This document shows positions 8,384 to 16,122 of a stretch of DNA of 64,000 bases, in pieces. A program made the translations under genes and the position numbers. Numbering within the stretch: the first letter of the stretch is position 1; each line of letters begins with the position of its first letter. The notes beneath the pieces were generated by a model. The model did no database searches. It was not told the DNA's origin and worked only from the letters and a program-made list of their open reading frames with translations. Source of the DNA: Nannocystis pusilla (lineage in GTDB: Bacteria > Myxococcota_A > Polyangia > Nannocystales > Nannocystaceae); contig NZ_JAIRAU010000016.1 in the NCBI RefSeq assembly GCF_020073745.1, forward strand, positions 1 through 64,000, in the 5' to 3' direction.

Positions 8384-9232
8384 TCAGCGGCGCGCCAGCA
8401 GCTCGGCGTGGTGGCGCAGGTGGTCGCCGATCACCGTCGCCACGAAGAAGTACCCGTGGTCGTAGCCCGGGTGCCGGCGCAGCTCGATCGGCTGGCCTGC
8501 CCGCTCGCACGCCGCCGCGAACACCTCCGGCCGGAGCTGCTCGCCGAGGAACTTGTCGGCCTCGCCCTGATCGATGCGCAGCACGTCGGCGCGGCGGCGG
8601 CCGCCCTCGATCAGCGCCGTCGCGTCGTAGTCGCGCCACAGCGCCGCGTCCGGCCCGAGGTACGCCGAGAACGCCTTGATCCCCCACGGCACCTGCGACG
8701 GCGTGACGATCGGGGCCAGCGCCGACACCGAGCCGAACAGGGCCTGCTCGCGCAGCCCGAGCACCAGCGCCCCGTGGCCGCCCATCGAGTGGCCCATGAT
8801 CCCGAGCGCGCCGGGCCGCTGCGGGAAGTTGGCGGCGATCAGCGCCGGCAGCTCCTCGGCCACGTACGAGTACATGCGAAAGTGCGGCGCCCACGGCGAC
8901 TGCAGCGCGTCGACGTAGAACCCCGCGCCCTGCCCGAGGTCGTAGGCCGGGTCGTCGGCGACGTCCTGCCCGCGCGGGCTGGTGTCGGGCGCCACCACGA
9001 TGAGCCCCAGCTCGGCCGCGTAGCGCTGGGCCCCGGCCTTGACCGTGAAGTTCTCCTCGGTGCACGACAGCCCCGACAGGTAGACGACGACCGGCAGGGC
9101 GCGCCGCGTGGCCTCCTCCGGCACGAACACCGACAGCCGCATCTCCGTCCCCGTCGCCGTCGACGCGTGGCTGTAGGTCCCCTGTACGCCGCCGAAGCAG
9201 CGGCTCTCGCTGATCGTCTTCAGTGCCATCAC
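8384..9232 (-). CDS. fghA: S-formylglutathione hydrolase
   Basis: This 282-residue protein matches esterase D / S-formylglutathione hydrolase along its whole length. It hydrolyses S-formylglutathione to formate and glutathione, the second step of glutathione-dependent formaldehyde removal. Visible features are LPVVVYLSGLSCTEENF, the nucleophile elbow GHSMGGHGAL (Ser about 149), DQGEADKF (Asp about 226) and GYDHGYFF (His about 259), the usual Ser-Asp-His triad. The length is normal. The start could be either of two adjacent ATGs. No formaldehyde dehydrogenase gene (frmA/adhC) lies in the window; the downstream partner is an unknown 159-residue protein. Confidence 0.95.
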   Translation of the reverse strand: MMALKTISESRCFGGVQGTYSHASTATGTEMRLSVFVPEEATRRALPVVVYLSGLSCTEENFTVKAGAQRYAAELGLIVVAPDTSPRGQDVADDPAYDLGQGAGFYVDALQSPWAPHFRMYSYVAEELPALIAANFPQRPGALGIMGHSMGGHGALVLGLREQALFGSVSALAPIVTPSQVPWGIKAFSAYLGPDAALWRDYDATALIEGGRRRADVLRIDQGEADKFLGEQLRPEVFAAACERAGQPIELRRHPGYDHGYFFVATVIGDHLRHHAELLARR

Positions 9233-9328
9233 GGCGACCGTAGCACCCGCCGACCCACGCGGGAAGCCACGCCCGTCACTCCACCGCGACCGGAGGCATC
9301 GACGCTCGCCTGGCCGATCGGTCAGGCG

Positions 9329-10474
9329 CTAGAACCGGCCGCTGAGGCCGATGCCGCCGCCGCCGCGGTTGAACGTCGGGAACAGCGACAGCTGCGACGC
9401 GCGCTCGCGGTTGAGCCGGCGGTGCTTGGCCAGCTTGACCGAGGCCAGGACGATGAGGCCCACGCCGGCGACGGCGACGAACACACCGGCGACGGTGACC
9501 AGGTCGCCCTTGACCTCGGGCCGCAGCTCGACCTGCGTCAGCACCCCGGCCGAGTCCCCGCCCGTGTCGGTGCCCGTGTCGGTGCCCGGGTCGGTGCCCG
9601 TATCGGTCCCGTCGCCCTCCTCGCGGAAGCGGACGCGGCCGCGTTCGGGGAGCGTCTCGTCGACCGGGTCGAAGCGCGGGCTGGTGCGGGCCCAGTAGGT
9701 CAGCGCCACGCCGCCCGCGGCCATCACCGTGCCGACGGCGAACGCCGCCCCGATCCACGGCGGCGCCGAGGGCTGCATGATCGCGCGGTTGAACGGCCGC
9801 CCGCCCGGCGCCGTGTCGATCTCGGGCGCGATCTTCTTGACCTTCGGCTGCGCCTCGTCGATCCGCTTCATCAATTCTTCGAGCCGCTTGCGGGCGTCGG
9901 CGGTCTCGGGGTAGCGGTCGCAGGCGGTGCCGTAGCGCTTCTTGCAGGTGCGCAAGTAGTCACCGATGATGAGCTGCCCGCGCTGGAGCATCTCGACCTC
10001 GCCGGTCTCGACGAACAGCTGCTCGTAGGCGGTGACCGCGTTGAGCAGCATCGCCGAGCGGACCGAGTGGTTCGACTCGTTCTCGGACAGGGCCTCGAGC
10101 GCCTTCACCCACAGGCGGGCCGCCTCGCGGTAGTCGCCCTCGTCGAATTGGGCCGACGCCTCGGCGTCGAACTGCAGGGCCAGGGTGTCGCTGCCGACGT
10201 TCGGCTTGCGCGACATCGTGATGCCCGAGCCCCGCTGCGGCCCCGCGCCGCTGGTGGCCCGGGCCCCGGGCGCGACCTGGCCCTCCTCGAGCGCGTCGGG
10301 GATCCCCTCGTCGCCGGCCTCCGGCATGTCGGGGTCGATCGGCCTGCTCGTGCTCGCGGTGCCGGCCGGCGCCGCTTCCTTGGTCTTCGCCGGCTTGGCC
10401 GCCACGGGGGGCGCGATCAGCGAGGCTGCGAGCACGACGCACAGGCCGTGGAGCGGACGACGCGGGAGCTGCAT
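9329..10474 (-). CDS. Exported TPR-like protein with two membrane segments
   Basis: The ATG at 10474 gives a signal peptide (HGLCVVLAASLIAPPVAAKPAK). The 381-residue product then has a Pro/Gly-rich stretch, a helical region with a TPR-like unit (ASAQFDEGDYREAARLWVKAL) at about residues 100-215, a membrane segment near 245-262, a charged region with a GTDTG-type repeat, and a second membrane segment near 330-350. It ends in an Arg-rich tail and a Gly-rich GGGGIGLSGRF. This layout is common among myxobacterial envelope proteins of unknown role. It is divergent from the FtsW/RodA-family gene, with about 215 bases between them. Confidence 0.8.
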   Translation of the reverse strand: MQLPRRPLHGLCVVLAASLIAPPVAAKPAKTKEAAPAGTASTSRPIDPDMPEAGDEGIPDALEEGQVAPGARATSGAGPQRGSGITMSRKPNVGSDTLALQFDAEASAQFDEGDYREAARLWVKALEALSENESNHSVRSAMLLNAVTAYEQLFVETGEVEMLQRGQLIIGDYLRTCKKRYGTACDRYPETADARKRLEELMKRIDEAQPKVKKIAPEIDTAPGGRPFNRAIMQPSAPPWIGAAFAVGTVMAAGGVALTYWARTSPRFDPVDETLPERGRVRFREEGDGTDTGTDPGTDTGTDTGGDSAGVLTQVELRPEVKGDLVTVAGVFVAVAGVGLIVLASVKLAKHRRLNRERASQLSLFPTFNRGGGGIGLSGRF

Positions 10475-10688
10475 GGACGTCCGTGAGGATGACGCGACCC
10501 CCCGGCCTCGCGCAAGGCCCCGCCGAAATCGCCAAAACGCCTCTCCGCGGCCGCCCTGGCGCCATTTGGGCACGGCCGGAGGTCAACTTGACACGCCCGT
10601 CTGTCAACCTGGCGCTGCGCACCTGCGCACCCCCTCGGTTTGCGCCGAAAACTCGCCTCGCGCGCGCACATGTGCGAGCCCCCTGGGC

Positions 10689-12023
10689 GTGACCTCGAGC
10701 GAGGCAGCGGCCCCCGACTGCGGCGGCGACCCGATCGCCGAGCCCGCGGAGGGCTCGCCGTCGCCCGTGGCGGACGCGGGCGACGAGCGGCGGGCCATGG
10801 ACCCGTGGCTGTTCTTCGCCGCCATGTCGCTGGCCTGCCTCGGCCTCGTCATGGTCTACAGCGCCAGCGTCTACACCGCCCGGGTGCGCTACCACGACTG
10901 GGAGTACTTCCTCGGCCGTCAGAGCGTGCTGTTCGCGCTCGGCACCGCCGTCATGGTCCTCACCTCGCGGCTCGACTACCGGCTGTTCCGCCGCTTCGCC
11001 CCGCACCTGATGGGCATCGGCCTGCTCGGCCTCCTCCTCGTGCTCGCCGTCGGCGACGAGGTCAACGGCGCGCGCCGGTGGATCCGCGCCCCCGGCATCA
11101 ACATCCAGCCGAGCGAGCTCGCCAAGGTGTTCCTGGCGATGTTCCTCTCGTCCGTCCTGGCCCGCCAGGGCGAGCGCGTGCGCCGCTTCAAGGCCGGCTT
11201 CCTCCCGCCGCTCCTCGTCGCCTCGATCACCATGCTGCTGGTCCTGCTCGAGAAGGACCTCGGCACCACGATCCTCCTCGGCGCCGTGACCCTCACCGCG
11301 CTGTTCGTCGCCGGCACGCGGATCACCTACGTGGTCGCCGCCATGATGCTGGCCGCGCCGCTCGCCTGGTCGCAGATCGTCGGCGTCGGCTTCCGCAAGG
11401 GCCGCCTGCTCGACTTCCTCTCGGGCGAGCAGTCGTACCAGATCCAGCAGTCGCTGATCGCCGTCGGCTCGGGCGGCACGTGGGGCCTCGGCCTCGGCGC
11501 CGGCCGGCAGAAGCTCGGGTTTTTGCCCGAGAACCACACCGACTTCATCCTCGCCAGCATCGCCGAGGAGCTCGGCCTCGTCGGCGTATGGACCGTCATC
11601 GGCCTGTTCTGCCTGCTGGTGTGGCGCGGCCTCGTGGCCGCTCGCGGCGCCCCGGACCGCTTCGGCACCTACCTCGCCGTCGCGCTCTCGGCCCTGTTCG
11701 GCTTCCAGGCCCTGATCAACATCTCCGTCGTCCTCGACGTGATCCCCGCCAAGGGCATCACCCTCCCGTTCCTGTCGTACGGCGGCTCGTCGCTGCTCGT
11801 CAGCATGGGCGCCACCGGGATCTTGCTCTCGATCTCCCGCCGCCCGCGCCCGTGGCGGATCAGCGACCAGCGCAGCCGCGCCCCCGCGCCCGAGCGCCCG
11901 TCGCGGACGGCTCGCCTCGCGCGCACCGGCGAGCCGCCGCGCCGCTCCTGGTGGCCGTGGAAGCGCGCCCCGGCCGCCGCCGCCGCCCCCGCGCGCCGCA
12001 ACACCCGCATCGCGCGCCCCTGA
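10689..12023 (+). CDS. FtsW/RodA-family peptidoglycan glycosyltransferase (SEDS)
   Basis: The GTG at 10689 gives 444 residues with about ten membrane helices. SEDS hallmarks are clear: LVMVYSAS, the cytoplasmic-side GARRWI, the periplasmic loop SYQIQQSLIAVGSGG..GLGLGAGRQKLGFLPENHTDFI, and the C-terminal GITLPFLSYGGSSL. SEDS proteins polymerise lipid II with a partner class B PBP. The ENHTDFI and GITLPFLSYGGSSL motifs favour FtsW (division) over RodA, but the gene is outside any dcw cluster and no PBP is nearby, so it may be a second copy with a special role. The N-terminal 35 residues and Arg/Ala/Pro-rich tail are longer than usual. Confidence 0.93.
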   Translation: MTSSEAAAPDCGGDPIAEPAEGSPSPVADAGDERRAMDPWLFFAAMSLACLGLVMVYSASVYTARVRYHDWEYFLGRQSVLFALGTAVMVLTSRLDYRLFRRFAPHLMGIGLLGLLLVLAVGDEVNGARRWIRAPGINIQPSELAKVFLAMFLSSVLARQGERVRRFKAGFLPPLLVASITMLLVLLEKDLGTTILLGAVTLTALFVAGTRITYVVAAMMLAAPLAWSQIVGVGFRKGRLLDFLSGEQSYQIQQSLIAVGSGGTWGLGLGAGRQKLGFLPENHTDFILASIAEELGLVGVWTVIGLFCLLVWRGLVAARGAPDRFGTYLAVALSALFGFQALINISVVLDVIPAKGITLPFLSYGGSSLLVSMGATGILLSISRRPRPWRISDQRSRAPAPERPSRTARLARTGEPPRRSWWPWKRAPAAAAAPARRNTRIARP

Positions 12024-12276
12024 GCGGCCGGCGGGCGCATCGGCTGGCAAACCTCATGGGCCCGCGCTCCGCCGCGAGCATCCGCCGCGGCTTCGCCGGA
12101 CCTGCGCTCCCCAGACGCGCTCGCTCACGGTTGAGCGGCGCACGGCCCACGCCTTCGCGCGGACGGCCGCCGATTCCTCAGCGAGCGCACAACGCACGGT
12201 CTTCTGGCGCACGCGTCCTGGCCCCGGCACCGGGCCGCTGGCGGGCGCCGGAGAAATCGCCAATACTCCCGCGCAC

Positions 12277-12858
12277 GTGCCCCTGCGCGCCCTGCCCGAA
12301 GCGCTCACCTACCGCGTCGACCTCGCGCCCGGCGAGGTCCTCGCGCGGCTCCGCGGCGACGCCGACGTCCAGGTCGTCGAGGGTTTTCCGGCCCGCAGCC
12401 GCACCCGGCGCAAGTTCCTCGCCGAGCTCGGCCCGCGCAAGTTCCGCGTCTGTCAAAACCAGACCGCCGGCGTCGTCGACACCGGGCCGGCCATCATGCG
12501 GCGCATGACCCTCGAGGCCGAGCTCGTGCCCATGCCCCAAGGGACAGCCGTCCAGGTCCGCTTCACGCGCGGCCCGTTCGCCCGCCAGGCCAGCTTTTGG
12601 ATCATGTGGGCCACCAGCCTGGCCTGGCTCGGCCTCACCGGCATCACCGGCGCCAAGCTGGGCCTCGTCGCCATGTTCATGGTCCTCACCGTCCCGGCCT
12701 TCTTCTACGACCTCGCCCGCGCCCGCGGCACCGACGAGGAGCGCCTCGAGCTGCTCAACCTCATGGAGCACCTCCTCGGGCCCTCGCTGGTCGGCGACAA
12801 CCCGCTGGAGAACACCCCCTACCGCCGCCCCCGCCGTCTCCCGCAGGCCACCAGCTGA
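12277..12858 (+). CDS. Unknown membrane protein, two helices
   Basis: The GTG at 12277 gives 193 residues. A basic/hydrophilic N-terminal domain of about 105 residues is followed by two adjacent membrane helices (SFWIMWATSLAWLGLTGI and LGLVAMFMVLTVPAFFYDL), then a charged helical tail. The topology would put both ends in the cytoplasm. The N-terminal domain resembles small beta-rich lipid- or ligand-binding folds only vaguely. It stands alone between the FtsW/RodA-family gene and a lipoprotein gene, and no family is recognised. Confidence 0.7.
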   Translation: MPLRALPEALTYRVDLAPGEVLARLRGDADVQVVEGFPARSRTRRKFLAELGPRKFRVCQNQTAGVVDTGPAIMRRMTLEAELVPMPQGTAVQVRFTRGPFARQASFWIMWATSLAWLGLTGITGAKLGLVAMFMVLTVPAFFYDLARARGTDEERLELLNLMEHLLGPSLVGDNPLENTPYRRPRRLPQATS

Positions 12859-13029
12859 GGTCCGCGAGCGACCGCGACGGCCTCGCGCGGCTCCGGGTGA
12901 GCGCACGTGTTCGTGAATCGGCGGCCGCGATCGCGGCTCCGAGTCATGGCCCCCGGACGCCGCCCGAGACGGCGCCGCGCCGACCCGCGCCTCGACACTC
13001 GTTGGCCGCGCGGCTAGCTTTCCCGGGCC

Positions 13030-14004
13030 ATGTTCCGCGTCGTCGTCGCGTCGTTCGCCCTGGCCGTCACCGGCTGCATCTTCTTCCCGCCGGCCGGCGG
13101 CACCGACAGCGACGGCGGCACCGCGGGCGAGCCGCCCAGCGAGCTGTTCATCGCCGTGGGCGACGGCGGCAGCATCGTGCGCTCGGAGAACGGCGCCGAC
13201 TGGACCATCTCCACCTCGGGAGTCACCGTCGCGCTCAACGACGTCGCCTACGGCGCCGAGATGTACGTCGCCGTCGGCCAGGCCGGCAAGATCCTCCACT
13301 CCGAGGACGGCGTCGAGTGGGCCGCCTCCTCGAGCCCCTCGACGCGCGACCTCTACGCCGTGCGCTATCACGGCAGCCGCTTCATCGCCGTCGGCGGCGA
13401 TTACAGCATCGGCGCCGAGACCCTCGAATCGGAGGACGGCATCACCTGGACCCGGCCCGACCTGCCGATGCCCAAGCACATGCTCGTCGACCTCGCCGGC
13501 GACGGCGTCACCCTGGTCGCCATCGGCAATTACCAGGCCGACGCCATGAACTTCGGCGCCTTCAACTGGCAGGACGGCGTCGGCTGGGTCCAGCGCATCG
13601 ACGGCAGCCCCACCGGCGATCGCTACAGCGCCATCGGCCACGGCGCCCCGAACTTCGCCATGCTCGGCCCGAGCAAGGCCGCCTATTCGGGCGACGGCCT
13701 GACCTGGAATTACACCCCGCTGTTCAACCTCGCCGCCGACCCGCGCGGCCTCACCTACGGCCCGGGCGGCTGGATCGCCGTCGGTGGCGGCGGCCAGATC
13801 CTCGGCTCGAGCGACGCCATCACCTGGCTCGTGCGCGCCTCCCCGTTCATGACCACCCTGCTCGACGTCGCCAGCGACGGCGCCCGCCACGTCGCCGTCG
13901 GCGCCGGCGGCAACATCACCTACAGCCCCGACGGCCTCACCTGGACCGCCGTCACCCCGCCCGTCACCGCCGACCTCCGCGGCGTCGCCCACACCCGCCA
14001 ATAG
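13030..14004 (+). CDS. Beta-propeller lipoprotein (BNR/Asp-box-like repeats)
   Basis: The signal MFRVVVASFALAVTGC carries the lipobox VTGC, and a short Gly/Asp linker follows. From residue 38 on, repeats of the form 'FIAVGDGGSIVRSENGADWT' recur about six times, the typical strand pattern of BNR/Asp-box or WD40-like propellers (ILHSEDGVEWA, ESEDGITWT, AYSGDGLTWN, ITYSPDGLTWT). Many myxobacteria encode such surface propellers; substrates are unknown. The gene is 324 codons, with its own upstream gap and no operon partner. Confidence 0.85.
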   Translation: MFRVVVASFALAVTGCIFFPPAGGTDSDGGTAGEPPSELFIAVGDGGSIVRSENGADWTISTSGVTVALNDVAYGAEMYVAVGQAGKILHSEDGVEWAASSSPSTRDLYAVRYHGSRFIAVGGDYSIGAETLESEDGITWTRPDLPMPKHMLVDLAGDGVTLVAIGNYQADAMNFGAFNWQDGVGWVQRIDGSPTGDRYSAIGHGAPNFAMLGPSKAAYSGDGLTWNYTPLFNLAADPRGLTYGPGGWIAVGGGGQILGSSDAITWLVRASPFMTTLLDVASDGARHVAVGAGGNITYSPDGLTWTAVTPPVTADLRGVAHTRQ

Positions 14005-14182
14005 CGGCAGGTGGCGACGAGCACCTCCCGCTCGTCGCCTCGCCGGTGAGTCTCGCGCAGCCTCGCGCTCCATGAGCCGCGAATCGGCGCCTCGCTCGCG
14101 ACCGTGACGACCTCGTGGGACGACGACTGCGATCACCCGGCATGAGCCTCCTGCGTCATCCGGGACGAATCAGGAGAGACCG

Positions 14183-14542
14183 ATGAGCGAGAGCGCCGAG
14201 TATCATTTCCTGGACCTCTTGATCGATGATTGCGCAGATGGCCTGCGCAAGGTCGCCCTGTCCGCGGACAACCTCACCATCCAGTGGCGAGCGCTTCCCG
14301 CCGGCGGGCTGCGCGAAATGCTCGATCTCCTGCGAGATCGGAACGGAGACTATCTACAGTTGAACGTCGGGCGCCTGTTCGACGATGCCGCCGTGTTCCT
14401 GGTCCGGCGAGAGACCATCATCAGTTTCAAGGTGACCTCCGAGCACCGCCCGAGCGATCTTGTGCTCGTGCATCTCACAGAGGCCATGATCTCCAGGCTC
14501 GAGGATGCGTTGGTGGACGCCATCGAAGATTGGGGGCCGTAG
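14183..14542 (+). CDS. Small unknown cytoplasmic protein
   Basis: This 119-residue acidic protein is preceded by a good ribosome-binding site (AGGAGAG, 8 bases before the ATG). The sequence alternates helices and strands (DGLRKVALSADNLTIQWRAL, AAVFLVRRETIISFKVTSE) and ends in an amphipathic helix. It has no signal peptide. The coding DNA is less GC-biased than its neighbours (ttcctg, atcgat, catttc), perhaps a later arrival. A TGTCC-GC-GGACA palindrome with a short spacer falls inside at about 14259-14270. Function unknown. Confidence 0.7.
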   Translation: MSESAEYHFLDLLIDDCADGLRKVALSADNLTIQWRALPAGGLREMLDLLRDRNGDYLQLNVGRLFDDAAVFLVRRETIISFKVTSEHRPSDLVLVHLTEAMISRLEDALVDAIEDWGP

Positions 14543-14753
14543 AACCGCGTTGCTCGTCGGTCCCATGGTGGCCCGACATGCTCCCTCCTCGCTACGACGA
14601 CTCGAAATGGCCCGGTCGCGGCGCTGGAGCGACGGACGCTCGCCACGGCCGGGCGAGGTCGGCCTCGCCCGCATCCCTCGCGCCGACGTCGGGCCAGGCG
14701 CCGGGCGTCAGTCGCTCGTCCGAGCGTCGCTTCCTCGCCCCACACTCGCTACC

Positions 14754-16106
14754 ATGGCGTTCGTGTCCTCGCCGCTCTTCACCGCCCCTTCGCGGCTCCT
14801 CCTCGCCGCGCTGCTCGGCTGCGGCGCGCGCGTCGACCCGCCTCCCGCCGAGCCGACCTCCGCCGCGCCGCCCGATCCATCGGCCACCGCCCCGGCCGTG
14901 GCCGCCACCTGTCCGATCGACCAGCCGGCCGCCGAGGAGCTCCGCCTCGCCGCGGTCGTCGACCTCGGCGACGTCGCCGGCAAGCGCTGGCTGGTCGCGC
15001 GCGAGGGCGACCTCCCCGTCCTCCTCCACCTCGACGCTGCAGGTGCGCTCGCGCGGACCCGCCTCCCCGACTGGACCGAGGACATCGCCGTCGAGCGCGA
15101 CAGCGGCCTGCGGCTGTTCTTCACCGACGAGCCCACCTGGGCGGCCGTCGACCTGCGCGACCGCGACGCCCCCGTCGTCGCCGCCCCCGTCGCCGTCCCG
15201 GGCCTCGTCCCCGGCGAGTATCCCAAGGGCGTCGCCAGCGACGGCGCCCGCGCCCTCGTCTCCCTCTACCGCGACGCCCGGCGCCCCGGCGGCGAGCGCC
15301 ACGACGGCGACACCTTCCTCCTCGACGTCGCCACCGGCGGCCGCCTCGGCCCGCGCGCCGGCATGACCGTGTGGGCCGCCCACTGCGACGCCGGCCGCTG
15401 CCTCGGCGTCGCCACCCCCAACGGCGACCGGAAGTCGCGCACCCTCGTCGAGCTCGGCGAAAGCGGCGCCGTCCGGCTCGGCGATCTCGGCCGCTGGGAC
15501 TGCAGCGGCCTCGTCACCTGGCTCGAAGGCCAGGAGTGGCGGATCGCCTGGTCGGAGCGCAAGACGATCGGCCTCGCCGCCTTCGACCTCGAGGCCGGCA
15601 AGCTCCGTCAGGACTCCTTCCCCACCGCCGATCCCGACTGCGCCGACCTCGCTCACCTCGCCCTCCCCGACCGCCACGGCCTCGTCGTCACCGCCGCCGA
15701 CGCCCGGCGCGCCTTCGTCCCGATCGGCCCGGACCTGCGCCCCGGCGCCCCCGAGCTCCTGCCGAAGTTCGAGCACGCCCGCCAGCGCTTCCTCGCCCTC
15801 GGCGACGGCGTCCTCCTCGTCGACTTCGCCGCCAGCGCCGGCCTGCGCCACGGCCCCGAGGACGCCGACGGCGTCCGCGAGTACCACGACGTCTGGCAAT
15901 TCGCCGGCCGGCGACAGTACGCCCGTCCTGCCCCCGGCGAATGGAAAGCCGAGCCCGCGGTCGCCCTCCCGCACGACGGCGAGCGCGGAGAGATCGCCCG
16001 CGGCTACGACGTCCACCTCCTCGCCCGCCCCGGCCACGCCGGCGTCCTGCTCGCCGGCGACGGCCTCCCCAGCACCTGGCTCCCGCTGCGCCGCCCCTGT
16101 CCTTGA
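14754..16106 (+). CDS. Lipoprotein of unknown function, propeller-like
   Basis: The ATG at 14754 gives a lipoprotein signal ending in LLGC, a Pro/Ala linker, and about 400 residues of beta-rich sequence with recurring 'hydrophobic strand - D/G turn' units (VVDLGDVAGKRWLVARE, VTWLEGQEWRIAWSERK), suggesting a propeller without a recognisable repeat family. The stop codon lies inside the CTGTCC-TTGA-GGACAG hairpin. The convergent neighbour ends 17 bases away. No catalytic signature was found. Confidence 0.75.
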   Translation: MAFVSSPLFTAPSRLLLAALLGCGARVDPPPAEPTSAAPPDPSATAPAVAATCPIDQPAAEELRLAAVVDLGDVAGKRWLVAREGDLPVLLHLDAAGALARTRLPDWTEDIAVERDSGLRLFFTDEPTWAAVDLRDRDAPVVAAPVAVPGLVPGEYPKGVASDGARALVSLYRDARRPGGERHDGDTFLLDVATGGRLGPRAGMTVWAAHCDAGRCLGVATPNGDRKSRTLVELGESGAVRLGDLGRWDCSGLVTWLEGQEWRIAWSERKTIGLAAFDLEAGKLRQDSFPTADPDCADLAHLALPDRHGLVVTAADARRAFVPIGPDLRPGAPELLPKFEHARQRFLALGDGVLLVDFAASAGLRHGPEDADGVREYHDVWQFAGRRQYARPAPGEWKAEPAVALPHDGERGEIARGYDVHLLARPGHAGVLLAGDGLPSTWLPLRRPCP

Positions 16107-16112
16107 GGACAG
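16097..16112. terminator. CTGTCC-TTGA-GGACAG hairpin at convergent gene ends
   Basis: A perfect 6-bp stem with a TTGA loop overlaps the TGA of the upstream gene (16104-16106) and lies in the gap before the convergent gene ending at 16123. There is no T-run, so if it stops transcription it does so without a classic U-tract. It is also one of six perfect copies of the TGTCC-N4-GGACA motif in the window. Confidence 0.55.
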
Positions 16113-16122
16113 CGCGAGCGTC

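Noticed and set aside
10689..12023. Part of a division and cell-wall (dcw) gene cluster
   Set aside because: No mur, fts or pbp gene flanks this SEDS gene; neighbours are unrelated.
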